64,000 nt of DNA from contig NZ_QDFV01000001.1 in NCBI RefSeq assembly GCF_003075395.1, forward strand, positions 124,001 through 188,000, in the 5' to 3' direction. Position numbers and translations under genes: made by a program. Under the pieces are notes generated by a model that had not been told where the DNA came from, made no database searches, and was given only the letters and a program-made list of their open reading frames with translations. This stretch comes from Microbacterium sp. TPD7012. Its GTDB lineage: Bacteria; Actinomycetota; Actinomycetes; Actinomycetales; Microbacteriaceae. The number at the start of each line of letters is the position of its first letter. Position 1 is the stretch's first letter. Shown here in pieces: positions 32,145 through 43,430 of the stretch.

Positions 32145-33904
32145 GTCGAGCGCCGCAGCGTCGGCCCGACGACAGCGGCCGAGTCCGGCAGCAGCAGCAG
32201 CGTTCCGGCATCCGCCACGACCGGTGCGGTCGAGATCAGCACCGCGGCATCCGCCGCGAGTCCGAACTCCGCCGACCCGCTCGAGAGATTGACCAGCACC
32301 GCGAGCCCACCGCGGTCGATCCGGTACACGCGATGCGCAGGGGAGCCGTCGGACTCCTGCACGGACACTTCGGTGCGTGACGCATCGGGATCCGTCAGCT
32401 CCGGGCGCTCCCGCCGCAGCGCCGCGAGCTCCCGATACAGGGCGAGCAGCCGCGCGTGGGCGGGTTCCGCGAGCTCGCGCCACTCGAGGTGCGAGCGCTC
32501 GAACGTCGCCGGGTCCTGCGGGTCGGGCACGGCATCCGTGTCCCAGTCCATCTTCGCGAACTCGGCCTTGCGCCCCTCCGACACGGCGCGGCCGAGCTCG
32601 GGCTCGGGATGCGAGGTGAAGAACTGCCAGGGCGTCGAGGCGCCCCATTCCTCGCCCATGAACAGCATGGGTGTGCCGGGCGCGGTCAGGGTGAGCACCG
32701 CGGCGACCGCGAGCCGCTCGGCCGAGAGCGTCGCGGACAGGCGGTCGCCCGCAGCGCGATTGCCGATCTGGTCGTGATCCTGCGCGAACGTGACCAGACG
32801 CCAGGACGGGACCTCCCGCGGTATCGGCGAGCCGTGCGGGCGCCCGCGGAACGACGAGAAGGTGCCGTCGTGGAAGAACCCACCCTCCGAGACCTTGGCG
32901 ACGGCATCCTCCGCGGCGAAGTCGGCGTAGTACCCGGCGGTCTCTCCCGTGAGGGCGACGTGCACGGCGTGATGCCAGTCGTCGGACCACTGGGCCGTGA
33001 GTCCGTAGCCGCCGGCCTCTCGAGGAAGGATCAGGGTCGGGTCGTTCAGATCCGACTCCGCGATGAGGCTGAGCGGACGATCGAGCTGCGTCGAGAGAGC
33101 GTCGACGCGCTCCGCGAGCTCGCGCAGGATGTGCACCGGCTGCTCGTCGTGCAGGGCGTGCACGGCATCCAGCCGCAGACCGTCGACGTGGAGGTCGCGC
33201 AGCCACATCAGCGCGTTGTCGACGATGTACTCGCGCACGGCCCGCTCGTCGAGATCGACCGAGTCGCCCCAGCCGGTGTCGTCGCCCGACCGGAGATACG
33301 GACCGAACTCGGGCAGGTAGTTCCCGCTCGGGCCCAGATGGTTGTAGACCACGTCCTGGATCACCGCGAGTCCGCACGCATGCGCCGCATCCACGAACCG
33401 CTGGTACGCCCGCGGACCGCCGTACCCCTCGTGCACCGCGTACCAGAGCACGCCGTCGTAGCCCCAGTTCCAGACGCCGTTGAAGGCGTTGACCGGCAGC
33501 AGCTCCACGTGCGTCACGCCGAGGTCGACGAGGTGACCGAGGCGTCCGATCGCCGCGTCGAGCGTGCCCTCCGACGTGAAGGTGCCGAGATGCAGCTCGT
33601 AGATCAGTCCGCCCGCGAGCTGCCGACCGGTCCACGCGTGATCCGTCCAGGCGAAGTCCGCCGGGTCGAATGCCGCTGACGGGCCGTGCACCCCCTCGGG
33701 TTGCCGTCGCGAACGCGGATCGGGGCGCAGCTGCTCGCCGTCGTCGATCAGGAAGCCGTATCGGTCGCCGTCGGCGAGAGCGAGATCGATGCCCCACCAG
33801 CCCTCCGCCCGGGCATCCAGCTCCCGCTCCTCGATCGTCGCGCCGTCGCCGTCGAGCAGCCGCACCCGCATCCGTCGTGCGCGCGGAGCCCAGACCTCGA
33901 TCAC
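32141..33904 (-). CDS. treZ: Malto-oligosyltrehalose trehalohydrolase
   Basis: The 587-residue protein is a GH13 enzyme. An N-terminal beta domain ('[14 protein letters not shown]') is followed by a TIM barrel with '[16 protein letters not shown]', '[13 protein letters not shown]', '[13 protein letters not shown]' (Asp nucleophile), the acid 'ESDLNDPTL' (Glu) and '[11 protein letters not shown]' (transition-state Asp). It releases trehalose from maltooligosyl trehalose made by TreY. It begins with GTG, 13 bp after treY, and is last of the treX-treY-treZ operon. Trehalose protects against osmotic and drying stress. Confidence 0.96.
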   Translation of the reverse strand: MIEVWAPRARRMRVRLLDGDGATIEERELDARAEGWWGIDLALADGDRYGFLIDDGEQLRPDPRSRRQPEGVHGPSAAFDPADFAWTDHAWTGRQLAGGLIYELHLGTFTSEGTLDAAIGRLGHLVDLGVTHVELLPVNAFNGVWNWGYDGVLWYAVHEGYGGPRAYQRFVDAAHACGLAVIQDVVYNHLGPSGNYLPEFGPYLRSGDDTGWGDSVDLDERAVREYIVDNALMWLRDLHVDGLRLDAVHALHDEQPVHILRELAERVDALSTQLDRPLSLIAESDLNDPTLILPREAGGYGLTAQWSDDWHHAVHVALTGETAGYYADFAAEDAVAKVSEGGFFHDGTFSSFRGRPHGSPIPREVPSWRLVTFAQDHDQIGNRAAGDRLSATLSAERLAVAAVLTLTAPGTPMLFMGEEWGASTPWQFFTSHPEPELGRAVSEGRKAEFAKMDWDTDAVPDPQDPATFERSHLEWRELAEPAHARLLALYRELAALRRERPELTDPDASRTEVSVQESDGSPAHRVYRIDRGGLAVLVNLSSGSAEFGLAADAAVLISTAPVVADAGTLLLLPDSAAVVGPTLRRST

Positions 33905-33917
33905 CGTGCGAGTCCGA

Positions 33918-36266
33918 TCACCGGGCGTCCTCGATCAACGCCACCGGGTACGTCGCCAGGAGGTCTGCGAGACGTACGGGTCCCCGCTCGATCCGTCGCC
34001 CGGTCAGTACGTCCGTCCCCGGGACGTCGGCGCGCATCAGGACGGTGTCGCCCCAGCCGCCGCGCCGGGCCAGCCCGACCGGGAGGCGCGTCGCCACCGC
34101 GGTCACACCTCCGCGATGGACGGCGACGCCGTGCTCGGCGGCGGCGCCCTCGATCACCGCGGAGCGATAGACGCGGAAGAGCTCGGGGTTGTCGCGACGC
34201 AGGCGCAGGGCGCGCGACGTGACGAGCAGCTTCGCCCTGCCCGAGTCGTCGACCGGAGGAAGGATGCCGCGCGCCGCGTCAGCGTCGACCTCCTTCAGCA
34301 GTCGTGCCCGAGCGGCGAAGTCGACCGCGCGGCGGTTGTCCGGGTCGACGAGCGACAGGTCCCACAGCTCGCTGCCCTGGTAGACGTCGGGGACCCCGGG
34401 GCCGGTGAGCTGCAGCAGCTTGGCGGACAGCGAGTTCGAGCGCCCGGCATCCGTGATCTCGGCGACGAAGCGGTCGAGGATGCCGCGGGCGTCGCCCTCG
34501 ACCGACCGCGCGATCACAGCGAGACCTTCCTCGAAGGCGGCATCCGGATGCTGCCATGCGGTCGACTCCGACGCCTCGCGCGCGGCCTTCGTGGCGTACT
34601 CCAGGAGCCGCTCCGACGAGAGCGGCCAGGCGCCGACGGCGGCCTGCCAGATCAGGGCGTCGAGCGGACCATGCCCGGTGCCGGCGACCTCGCGGAGCTC
34701 GTCGAGCACCTCGGCCCAGCGCTCGGGGATCTCGGACAGCACCGTGAGCCTGGCCCGCACATCCTCCGAGCGCTTCGTGTCGTGCGTCGAGAGCGTCGTC
34801 ATCGAATGCGGCCACGCGGCCAGACGAGCCGCCTGCGCCTCGTGGAAGTCGTCGACCGACAGCGCGGTGATCGACGGATCGGCACCGACCTCGGTCAGCG
34901 TCCCCAGACGCGTGCACCGGTAGAAGGCCGTGTCCTCCACTCCCTTCGCCATGACCGCCCCGCTCGTCTGCGGGAAGCGCTGCGCGACCTCCAGCGACGG
35001 ATCCGCGAGCAGCGGCTCCAGCTCGTCGAACGCCTCCGCGAGATCCGGGCGCCGCCGTCGGGCCTCCGCGAACGCATGCTGCAGGTGCGCGATGCCGTCG
35101 GGCAGGTACGAGCGGTAGACCGGGAAGCAGGCGAGCAGCTCGGCGAGAGCATCCTCCGCGTGCACGACGCCGTGCGGGAGCGTGCGGACCAGGCGATGCA
35201 CCTCCGAAGCGAGCAGCTCGTCGGCGATCATCCGCTTGGTGGTGTGGATGAGGTCCGGCCACGGCTGCGCCTCGGGCAAACCGGTCTCCGCGCGGAGGCG
35301 TGCATCGAGCCGATCGAGCGCCTCGACCCCGTCGCGGTCGACGAGCACCCGGTCGAGCTCCGCGAGCGCGTCGTACCCGGTGGTCCCGTCGGTGCGCCAC
35401 CAGGACGGCAGGGGCTCGCCCGGCTCGAGGATCTTCTCGACCAGCGTGTACACCCCGCCCGTGGCATCCGCCAGCTGCTCGAGGTAGCCACCCGGATCCG
35501 CCAGTCCGTCGGGGTGATCCACGCGGATGCCGTCGGCGAGGCCGTCGCGCACCCACCGCACGATCTCCCGGTGGGACTCCGCGAACACGTCGGGCAGCTC
35601 CACCCGGATGGCGGCGAGCTCGACCACCGCGAAGAAGCGCCGGTAGTTGAGCGCGGTGTTCTGGTCCTGCCAGAACCGCAGCTCGTAGTGCTGGGCGGCG
35701 AGGAGCGCGGGGAGGTCGTCGGCGTGCTCTCCCGACCCCGGGGCCAGCGGCAGCACGTGGTCGTAGTACGTCAGGGTGCCGTCCGGTGCGTCGTCGGCGG
35801 GGGAGGCGTCGACCACGAGCTCGCCGTTCGCGACGACTTCGTCGGGCGCGGCGCCCAGGATCGGCAGGAGCAGCCTCCCGCCTCCGGCCGGCCAGTCGAT
35901 GTCGAACGCGACCGCGTGCCGCGATGCGCGTCCGAGTCGCAGCACATCCCACCACCAGCTGTTCAGCCGCGGCTTCGCGACGCCGACGTGGTTCGGCACG
36001 ATGTCGACCAGGATGCCGAGCCCGGCGGCGCGGGCGGCGGCAGCGAAGCGCTCCAGCCCCTCGGCCCCGCCGCGATCGGGGTCGACGCGGGAGTGGTCGA
36101 CGACGTCGTACCCGTGGTTCGAGCCCGGCACCGCGGCGAGGAGCGGCGACAGATATGCCCAGCCCGCGCCGAGATCGGCGAGGTACTCGGTGACGGCGGC
36201 CGCATCGTCGAGCGGGAACCGATCACTGATCTGCAGTCGATACGTCGAGAGGGGCCGCTGTGTCAT
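33918..36266 (-). CDS. treY: Malto-oligosyltrehalose synthase
   Basis: The 782-residue protein is a GH13 family 26 intramolecular transglycosylase, which turns the reducing end of maltodextrin into a terminal trehalose unit. It starts '[20 protein letters not shown]', the family signature, and has '[20 protein letters not shown]', '[16 protein letters not shown]', '[14 protein letters not shown]' and '[20 protein letters not shown]', 'GYD'. The ATG at 36266 overlaps the upstream glgX stop as ATGA. Together with glgX and treZ it makes trehalose from glycogen or maltodextrins. Confidence 0.96.
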   Translation of the reverse strand: MTQRPLSTYRLQISDRFPLDDAAAVTEYLADLGAGWAYLSPLLAAVPGSNHGYDVVDHSRVDPDRGGAEGLERFAAAARAAGLGILVDIVPNHVGVAKPRLNSWWWDVLRLGRASRHAVAFDIDWPAGGGRLLLPILGAAPDEVVANGELVVDASPADDAPDGTLTYYDHVLPLAPGSGEHADDLPALLAAQHYELRFWQDQNTALNYRRFFAVVELAAIRVELPDVFAESHREIVRWVRDGLADGIRVDHPDGLADPGGYLEQLADATGGVYTLVEKILEPGEPLPSWWRTDGTTGYDALAELDRVLVDRDGVEALDRLDARLRAETGLPEAQPWPDLIHTTKRMIADELLASEVHRLVRTLPHGVVHAEDALAELLACFPVYRSYLPDGIAHLQHAFAEARRRRPDLAEAFDELEPLLADPSLEVAQRFPQTSGAVMAKGVEDTAFYRCTRLGTLTEVGADPSITALSVDDFHEAQAARLAAWPHSMTTLSTHDTKRSEDVRARLTVLSEIPERWAEVLDELREVAGTGHGPLDALIWQAAVGAWPLSSERLLEYATKAAREASESTAWQHPDAAFEEGLAVIARSVEGDARGILDRFVAEITDAGRSNSLSAKLLQLTGPGVPDVYQGSELWDLSLVDPDNRRAVDFAARARLLKEVDADAARGILPPVDDSGRAKLLVTSRALRLRRDNPELFRVYRSAVIEGAAAEHGVAVHRGGVTAVATRLPVGLARRGGWGDTVLMRADVPGTDVLTGRRIERGPVRLADLLATYPVALIEDAR

Positions 36267-38473
36267 GAGGTCGCCTGCTCCGCTCTCGGCGCGGGTGCCA
36301 CGCCGTCCGCCTGATCGTTCTGCATCCGGAGGGACGCGTCCACCGAGTCGTCCGTCGACGGCTCCGGACCGTCGACCTCCTGCAGCACGAGGAGCGCCTT
36401 CGCCTCGATCGTCAGCTGCGTGCCGGCCGCATGGTCCGATCCGTCGGCCATCTCGCCGGCCGTGTCGACGGCCACGTGCCAGTGCTCGCCGTGGCGCTCG
36501 TCCGGGAGCACGATGTCGACGGGCTCGTCGCCGCTGTTGAAGTAGACGATGAAGTTGACGTCGGTGACCGCCCGGCCGCGCAGATCCTTCTCGCGGATGC
36601 CCTGGCCGTTGAGGAACATGCCCACCAGGCGGCCGAAGCCGGAGTCCCAGTCGGCGGGCGCCATCGGGCTGCCGTCGGGACGCAGCCAGACCACGTCGGC
36701 GATGCGCTCGTCGTCGAGTTCCACCGGACGGCCGTTGAAGAACCGGCTGCGCCGGAACGTCGGATGCCGGCGGCGGAGGCGGGCGACGGCGGCCGTGAAC
36801 TCGACGAGAGGAAGATCGGCCGACTCCCAGTCGATCCAGGTCGTCTCGTTGTCCTGGGCGTAGCCGTTGTTGTTGCCCCGCTGGGTGCGTCCGAGCTCGT
36901 CGCCGTGCGAGATCATCGGCACGCCCTGGGACAGCAGCAGCGTGGCGAGGAAGTTGCGCTGCTGGCGGGCCCGTCGACGGTTCACGGCCTCGTCGTCCGT
37001 CGGACCCTCGACGCCCATGTTGTCGGAGCGGTTGTGGCTCTCGCCGTCGTTGTTGCTCTCGCCGTTGGCCTCGTTGTGCTTCTCGTTGTAGGAGACGAGG
37101 TCGCGCAGGGTGAAGCCGTCGTGCGCGGTGACGAAGTTGATCGACGCGACCGGGCGGCGCCCCGAGTGCTCGTAGAGGTCGGCCGAACCGGTCAGGCGCG
37201 ACGCGAACTCGCCGAGAGCCTGTGGCTCTCCGCGCCAGAAGTCCCGGACCGTGTCGCGGTACTTGCCGTTCCACTCCGTCCACTGGGGCGGGAAGTTGCC
37301 GACCTGGTATCCGCCGGGGCCGACGTCCCACGGCTCCGCGATGAGCTTGACCTGCGAGACCACCGGATCCTGCTGCACGAGCTCGAAGAACGTCGACAGG
37401 CGGTCCACGTCGTAGAACTCGCGCGCCAGCGTCGACGCGAGGTCGAAGCGGAAGCCGTCGACGTGCATCTCCGTCACCCAGTAGCGGAGCGAGTCCATCA
37501 GGAGCTGCAGTGCGTGCGGGCTGCCCGCGTTGAGGCTGTTCCCCGTGCCCGTGTAGTCCGTGTAATAGCGCTTGTCCTTCTCGAGGCGGTAGTACGCCTC
37601 GTTGTCGATGCCGCGCATCGAGAGGGTCGGACCCAGGTGGTTGCCCTCGGCCGTGTGGTTGTAGACGACGTCGAGGATGACCTCGATCCCGGCGGCATGC
37701 AGGGCGCGGACCATGGCCCGGAACTCCTGCACCTGCTGCCCGTGCTCGCCGCTGGACGAGTAGCCGCTGTGCGGTGCGAAGAAGCCGAGCGTGTTGTAGC
37801 CCCAGTAGTTCGACAGTCCCTTGTCCTCGAGGACCGAGTCGTCGACGAACTGATGCACCGGCATGAGCTCGAGAGCGGTCACTCCGAGGCGGCCGAGGTG
37901 CTCGATGACTGCGGGGTGCGCGATGCCGGCGTAGGTGCCGCGGAGCTCCTCCGGCACGTCGGGGTGTCGGACCGTCAGCCCCTTGACGTGCGCCTCGTAG
38001 ATGACGGTCTGCGCGTAGGGCGTCTTCGGCAGGCGGTCGCCGGCCCACTCGAAGAACGGGTTGATGACGACGCCCTTCACCATGGATGCCGCCGAGTCGT
38101 CGTCATTCCGGGAATCGGGGTCGCCGAAGTCGTATCCGAAGGGGGCCTGTCCCCATTCGATCCGGCCGGAGACGGCCTTGGCGTACGGGTCGAGGAGGAG
38201 CTTGTTCGGGTTGAAGCGCTTGCCCTCGGCGGGGGCGAAGGGACCGTGCACCCGGTACCCGTAGAGCTGCCCCGGCTGCACCGAGGGGAGGTAGCCGTGC
38301 CAGACGAAGGCGTCGACCTCGGTGAGCGTCACACGCTGCTCGCCGCCGTCGTCGTCGAAGAGGCACAGCTCCACTTTCTCCGCGCCCTCGCTGAACAGCG
38401 CGAAGTTCGTTCCCTGTCCGTCGAAGGTCGCTCCGAGGGGGTATGCCGATCCAGGCCAGATCTCGTGACTCAT
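36263..38473 (-). CDS. glgX: Glycogen debranching enzyme (isoamylase type)
   Basis: The 736-residue protein is a GH13 isoamylase/TreX-type enzyme that trims alpha-1,6 branches of glycogen and feeds linear maltodextrin to TreY. The N-terminal CBM48-like domain has 'GSAYPLGATFDGQGTNFALF'. The barrel has 'LELMPVHQFVDDSVL', 'DVVYNHTAEGNHLGPTL', 'DGFRFDLASTLAREF' (Asp nucleophile), 'KLIAEPWDVGPGGYQVG' (Glu) and 'NFVTAHDGFTLRDLV' (Asp). It overlaps by ATGA both the unknown gene upstream and treY downstream, so the operon is fully coupled. In trehalose clusters it is often called treX. Confidence 0.95.
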   Translation of the reverse strand: MSHEIWPGSAYPLGATFDGQGTNFALFSEGAEKVELCLFDDDGGEQRVTLTEVDAFVWHGYLPSVQPGQLYGYRVHGPFAPAEGKRFNPNKLLLDPYAKAVSGRIEWGQAPFGYDFGDPDSRNDDDSAASMVKGVVINPFFEWAGDRLPKTPYAQTVIYEAHVKGLTVRHPDVPEELRGTYAGIAHPAVIEHLGRLGVTALELMPVHQFVDDSVLEDKGLSNYWGYNTLGFFAPHSGYSSSGEHGQQVQEFRAMVRALHAAGIEVILDVVYNHTAEGNHLGPTLSMRGIDNEAYYRLEKDKRYYTDYTGTGNSLNAGSPHALQLLMDSLRYWVTEMHVDGFRFDLASTLAREFYDVDRLSTFFELVQQDPVVSQVKLIAEPWDVGPGGYQVGNFPPQWTEWNGKYRDTVRDFWRGEPQALGEFASRLTGSADLYEHSGRRPVASINFVTAHDGFTLRDLVSYNEKHNEANGESNNDGESHNRSDNMGVEGPTDDEAVNRRRARQQRNFLATLLLSQGVPMISHGDELGRTQRGNNNGYAQDNETTWIDWESADLPLVEFTAAVARLRRRHPTFRRSRFFNGRPVELDDERIADVVWLRPDGSPMAPADWDSGFGRLVGMFLNGQGIREKDLRGRAVTDVNFIVYFNSGDEPVDIVLPDERHGEHWHVAVDTAGEMADGSDHAAGTQLTIEAKALLVLQEVDGPEPSTDDSVDASLRMQNDQADGVAPAPRAEQATS

Positions 38474-38772
38474 GGGGCGAGCTTAGGCCGCCGCGACGTG
38501 GCGGCCCGCTCTGCGACGATCTGCACCGCGCGGTCGAAGTCGAGAACCTGCGCGATCTCCTCTGCCAGCGCATAGGGGTGGCCCAGGTAGCAGACGAAGA
38601 CGGGGGAGACGACCTCGACGTAGCCGATGGGGCCGTCCTGGCTCACGACGTAGCGGTCGAAGTCGAACAGCTCGGCCGTGGGCGTCGCCGGGCGCTGCTG
38701 CTCATTCGACGGGACCGGCTCGTGCGCGGCGCGCACTTCGGAGCCGGAGGGGACGGGGGTTCTGACGGACAT
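38470..38772 (-). CDS. Unknown 100-residue protein leading the trehalose operon
   Basis: The soluble 100-residue protein has a disordered N-terminus rich in P, S and E and a more ordered C-terminal half ('YVVSQDGPIGYVEVVSPVFVCYLGHPYALAEEIAQVLDFDRAV'). No known domain. GGAGGT before the ATG at 38772 is strong, and a longer frame to 39003 is unlikely. Its stop overlaps the glgX start as ATGA, so it is the first gene of the treX-treY-treZ operon. A regulatory or scaffold role in glycogen/trehalose metabolism is possible but unproven. Confidence 0.75.
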   Translation of the reverse strand: MSVRTPVPSGSEVRAAHEPVPSNEQQRPATPTAELFDFDRYVVSQDGPIGYVEVVSPVFVCYLGHPYALAEEIAQVLDFDRAVQIVAERAATSRRPKLAP

Positions 38773-38944
38773 GAGACCTCCTGACTCGGGATGTTCCTCA
38801 CGGTAGAAGGGCTCGGCGATTCTGAGAACGGCATTGCCAGGAGGCCGGGAACCCGCTACGGACACACCGATATACCGGTTTCGCCCGCGGCATCCGGCTC
38901 CTACACTGAGGAAAACGCACCATCTTCGACGATCGGAGAACGCT

Positions 38945-40276
38945 GTGTCTGCACCGTGGCAGGTCTCGCGCGACGCGCTGCCCCACGCATCGCGGCTGCT
39001 CATCGAGCGCGCTCACGAGGAGATGCTGGCGGGGAACCTCGACGATCGCCGCCTGCAGGAGGTGCGCCCCCTCGTACGGGAGTCGTGGGAGAGATCCTGG
39101 CGGGGGAGGGTGGGGCCGGAAGGCCCGCCGCCTCTCGACCTGCACACCGAGGAGCTCGAGGACTATCGGCTCGCGCATCCGCTCGCCTCGGCGATGGACA
39201 TGATCCGCGCCCTGCTGCTGCCGGACACCGAGGAGGACTCGGGCGTCATCATCGCGATCGGCGACAAGGCGGGACGGCTGCTCTGGATCGAGGGAGACCG
39301 GCAGCTGCGGTCGCTCACCGACGACATGGGGTTCGTGGCGGGAGCGAACTGGTCGGAGGATGCCGTCGGCACGAGCGCCCCCGGAACCGCGCTCGCGCTC
39401 GGGCAGTCGGTGCAGATCCGCGGAGCCGAGCACTACAACCGCCTCGTGCATCCGTGGTCGTGCACGGCCGCTCCGGTGCGCGACCCCGAGACGCAGCGCG
39501 TGCTCGGCGTGATCGACATCACGGGCGGCTCCGAGGTCGTGTCCCCGCAGGCGCGCCTGCTCGTCGACGCCACGGCGCGCGCCGTCGAGTCCGAGCTGAT
39601 GGTCACGCGCCTCCGGGAGCGCAGCGAGACCGCCCGGCAGCGTCCGACGCCGGTGAGAGCCCGCACGCTGAAGACCGCCAGGGCGACGCTGCACGTGCTG
39701 GGCAGGGATCGCGCACGGCTGGAGACCGAATCCGAGCACGACGAGTCGATGATCGAGCTCAGCGCCCGGCACGCGGCCATCCTGCTCATGCTCGCCGTGC
39801 ACCGCCAGGGCCTCTCCGCCGAGCGGCTCTGCGAGCTGGTGTACGGCCCCGGCGTCTCTCCTGACACCCTGCGACCCGAGATGGTGCGCCTGCGCAAGGT
39901 GCTCGAGCGCACGGCCCCCGATCTGGTGCCGGAGTCGCGGCCGTATCGACTGCCGGTGGCGCTCGAGACCGACGCGCACGACGTGCTCTCGCTGCTCGAC
40001 CGCGGCGCGCACCGGGTCGCGCTCACCGCGTATCGCGGTCCCGTGCTCCCCGAGTCGACGTCGCCCGGCGTGGAGGAGTTCCGCGAGTCCGTTCGCGGCG
40101 CGCTCCGCGAGGTCATGCTCTCGGAGGCCAGCCTCGACGTGCTGCTGGCCTACGCCGAGATCCCCGAAGGGCAGGGCGACGCCGAGGCGCTGCGGCTCGC
40201 GCTCGAGATGCTCCCGGCGCGCTCGCCGAAGCGCGCAGCGCTGGTCGCCCGGATCGAGCGCCTCGACCGCGGCTGA
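38945..40276 (+). CDS. GAF-domain regulator with SARP-like C-terminal domain
   Basis: The 443-residue protein has an AcoR-like N-terminal part: a helical start ('RPLVRESWERSWRGR'), then a GAF sensor domain ('SAMDMIRALLLPDTEEDSGVIIAIGDKAGRLLWIEG', 'GTSAPGTALALGQSVQIRGAEHYNRL' and 'CTAAPVRDPETQRVLGVIDITGG'). The sigma-54 AAA+ domain of AcoR is absent. In its place is a winged-helix domain with features of SARP-type activators ('ELVYGPGVSPDTLRPEMVRLRKVLER', then 'AYRGPVLPE' and a helical tail). GTG 38945 has CGGAGA at a good distance; an upstream in-frame ATG would include promoter-like sequence. It likely senses an aldehyde or alcohol signal and controls the aldehyde dehydrogenase gene 1.1 kb downstream. 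Confidence 0.85.
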   Translation: MSAPWQVSRDALPHASRLLIERAHEEMLAGNLDDRRLQEVRPLVRESWERSWRGRVGPEGPPPLDLHTEELEDYRLAHPLASAMDMIRALLLPDTEEDSGVIIAIGDKAGRLLWIEGDRQLRSLTDDMGFVAGANWSEDAVGTSAPGTALALGQSVQIRGAEHYNRLVHPWSCTAAPVRDPETQRVLGVIDITGGSEVVSPQARLLVDATARAVESELMVTRLRERSETARQRPTPVRARTLKTARATLHVLGRDRARLETESEHDESMIELSARHAAILLMLAVHRQGLSAERLCELVYGPGVSPDTLRPEMVRLRKVLERTAPDLVPESRPYRLPVALETDAHDVLSLLDRGAHRVALTAYRGPVLPESTSPGVEEFRESVRGALREVMLSEASLDVLLAYAEIPEGQGDAEALRLALEMLPARSPKRAALVARIERLDRG

Positions 40277-40298
40277 CCGCGGTCGGGGCCTCGCGGTC

Positions 40299-41165
40299 TC
40301 AGCCCTGGTCGAGCACTTCGCGGAGCCTGACGGCGAAGGCCTCGGGCTGACCGGCGTAGCCGAACTCGCCGCCCAGGAAGCCGCCGTGGTGGCTCGGGAA
40401 GACCGTCGCCTCCTGGCCGAGCTGCTCCGCCAACGCGATCGCGGTGCGGCCGGTGTAGACCTTCTTCGACTCCTCGCCCACCGCGATGACGACCCGGGTC
40501 GGCGACGCCTTCAGCGCCTCGATGTCCGGCTCGTACAGGCACACCGCCCAGGATCGCTTCGACAGCAGCGGATCCTCTCTGGTGCCGTCGTCCTCGGTCG
40601 GCATCCCGAACGCCGCCGGGTCCGGTGCCGGCTGCGCGAAGTACTCGTCCGTGACCTCGCCCTCCCACGAGGTCATCGCGATGAACGCGGCCATCCCGGC
40701 TCCCCAGCCCTTGTCCTGATAGACCTGGGTGTACGCCGCGCGCGCTCGCTGGACGGCTTCGGCATCCGGCAGCACGCTGTCGATCGGCGGTTCGTGGGCG
40801 ACCAGGGTCACGACATCGTGCGGGTACGCCGTGACGAGTGCCAGGGCGGCCACCGCCCCGCCGCTGCTCGCGAACAGGTCAACGGGGCCGGCACCGAGCG
40901 CCTCGATGAGAGCGTGGAGGTCCTCGGCCTGGGTCTCGGGCTCGTTCGTCACCCCGCCGTCCTTGCGGATGCTCCGGCCCAGACCACGAGGATCGTAGGT
41001 GATGACCGTCCGGTCCTCGAACAGCCTCACCTGGTCGCGGAAGCCGCTCGCGTCCATGGGCTGGCCGATCATCAGCAGCGGGGGATGAGCGTCTGTCGCC
41101 GGGAGAGGGCCGTGGACGTCGTAGACCAGGTCGACATCCGGGAGATCGAGCGTGTGCTGCGTCAT
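40299..41165 (-). CDS. Alpha/beta-hydrolase-fold protein
   Basis: The 288-residue protein has an alpha/beta-hydrolase fold: oxyanion region 'PPLLMIGQPMDASGF', 'VITYDPRGLGRSIRKDGG', and nucleophile elbow 'DLFASSGGAVAALALV' near 95-110 (G/A-x-S-x-G with Ser). A late 'FPSHHGGFLGGE' supplies the catalytic His. It resembles haloperoxidase- or esterase-like enzymes; the substrate is unknown. It converges with the GAF regulator gene and is divergent from the aldehyde dehydrogenase gene, sharing the promoter region with phased TGCAAC repeats. GGAGG lies before the ATG. Confidence 0.88.
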   Translation of the reverse strand: MTQHTLDLPDVDLVYDVHGPLPATDAHPPLLMIGQPMDASGFRDQVRLFEDRTVITYDPRGLGRSIRKDGGVTNEPETQAEDLHALIEALGAGPVDLFASSGGAVAALALVTAYPHDVVTLVAHEPPIDSVLPDAEAVQRARAAYTQVYQDKGWGAGMAAFIAMTSWEGEVTDEYFAQPAPDPAAFGMPTEDDGTREDPLLSKRSWAVCLYEPDIEALKASPTRVVIAVGEESKKVYTGRTAIALAEQLGQEATVFPSHHGGFLGGEFGYAGQPEAFAVRLREVLDQG

Positions 41166-41255
41166 TGAGGGCCTCCTCCATCGCGGGCGATCTCCCAGGA
41201 TGCTATGTCGTCGGAGCAGCGGCGCACCAGGGCCCCTGCCGGAGTCGGAGGGCAC

Positions 41256-41301
41256 TGCAACCCCCTGCAACGTTGCGCACCGGGGTGCAACGTCCTGCGA
41301 C
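41256..41301. promoter_or_regulatory. Helically phased TGCAAC repeats before aldehyde dehydrogenase
   Basis: TGCAAC hexamers start at 41256, 41266 and 41286, with a variant TGCGAC at 41296, so the spacing is 10, 20 and 10 bp on the same strand and face of the helix. The second is part of the palindrome GCAACGTTGC (41267-41276). The block lies between two divergent genes, about 55-100 bp from the aldehyde dehydrogenase start. Probable activator binding array, likely for the GAF/SARP-like regulator encoded nearby. Confidence 0.6.
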
Positions 41302-41356
41302 GTAGCTTCGTGACAACAGCCGCCGCACCGAAGCGCGGCCCGTCGAAGGAGTCACG

Positions 41357-42907
<1,551 letters not shown>

Positions 42908-42927
42908 GCTCGATCCGATGGGCCGCT

Positions 42928-42971
42928 GAGCGAGCGGGGCGTTTCGTCTCGCTCCGCTCGCTCAACGACCG
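42928..42971. repeat. Interspersed repeat A, copy 2, within a hairpin
   Basis: Positions 42940-42971 match 7571-7602 with one T/C difference. This copy also has flanking arms, GAGCGAGCGG (42928-42937) and CCGCTCGCTC (42954-42963), that form a perfect 10-bp hairpin. It lies between the aldehyde dehydrogenase and DUF779 genes and could lower expression of the latter. Confidence 0.8.
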
Positions 42972-42989
42972 ACCTCGAAAGGCACGGAC

Positions 42990-43382
42990 ATGGTCACCAT
43001 CGGCACGTACCAGCGGGTGGACGTGACGGATGCCGCGGCATCCCTCGTGCGCGAGCTCAGCGCGCAGCACGGTCCGCTGATGTTCCATCAGTCCGGCGGA
43101 TGCTGCGACGGCTCGTCGCCCATGTGCTACCCCGTCGGCATGTTCATCACGGGACCGGGCGACGTCCTCCTCGGTGCCCTCGACGTCGGACTCGAGGGCC
43201 CGGTCGAAGTGTTCATGTCGGGGTCGCAGTTCGAGTACTGGAAGTACACGCACCTGACGATCGATGTGGTGCCCGGACGCGGTGCCGGCTTCAGCGTCGA
43301 GGGGCCCACGGGCATGCGGTTCCTCATCCGATCGCGCATGCTGAACGAGGCGGAGCTGGAGTACTTCGGCCTCACCCCCTGA
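42990..43382 (+). CDS. DUF779 protein
   Basis: The 130-residue protein matches DUF779, a cysteine-rich family almost always encoded beside an aldehyde dehydrogenase. The conserved block is 'FHQSGGCCDGSSPMCYPVGMF' (near residues 31-51), with three cysteines; then 'FMSGSQFEYWKYTHLTIDVVPGRGAGFSVE'. The family role is unknown. The three cysteines suggest a metal site or a cofactor/acyl carrier partner of the dehydrogenase. GAAAGG precedes the ATG. The gene follows a repeat-A hairpin. Confidence 0.9.
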   Translation: MVTIGTYQRVDVTDAAASLVRELSAQHGPLMFHQSGGCCDGSSPMCYPVGMFITGPGDVLLGALDVGLEGPVEVFMSGSQFEYWKYTHLTIDVVPGRGAGFSVEGPTGMRFLIRSRMLNEAELEYFGLTP

Positions 43383-43430
43383 TGCCGGAAGAGACACGCG
43401 TGATCCGCAGACCGCATGCGGGTGCATGGA

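Noticed and set aside
33918..38048. A single 1376-residue fusion of glgX and treY
   Set aside because: The first part is glgX read in a wrong frame; treY has its own ATG at 36266 overlapping the glgX stop.
38945..41356. Sigma-54 promoter for an AcoR-like activator
   Set aside because: The regulator has no AAA+ sigma-54 domain, I see no GG-N10-GC -24/-12 element before the aldehyde dehydrogenase gene, and actinobacteria generally lack sigma-54.
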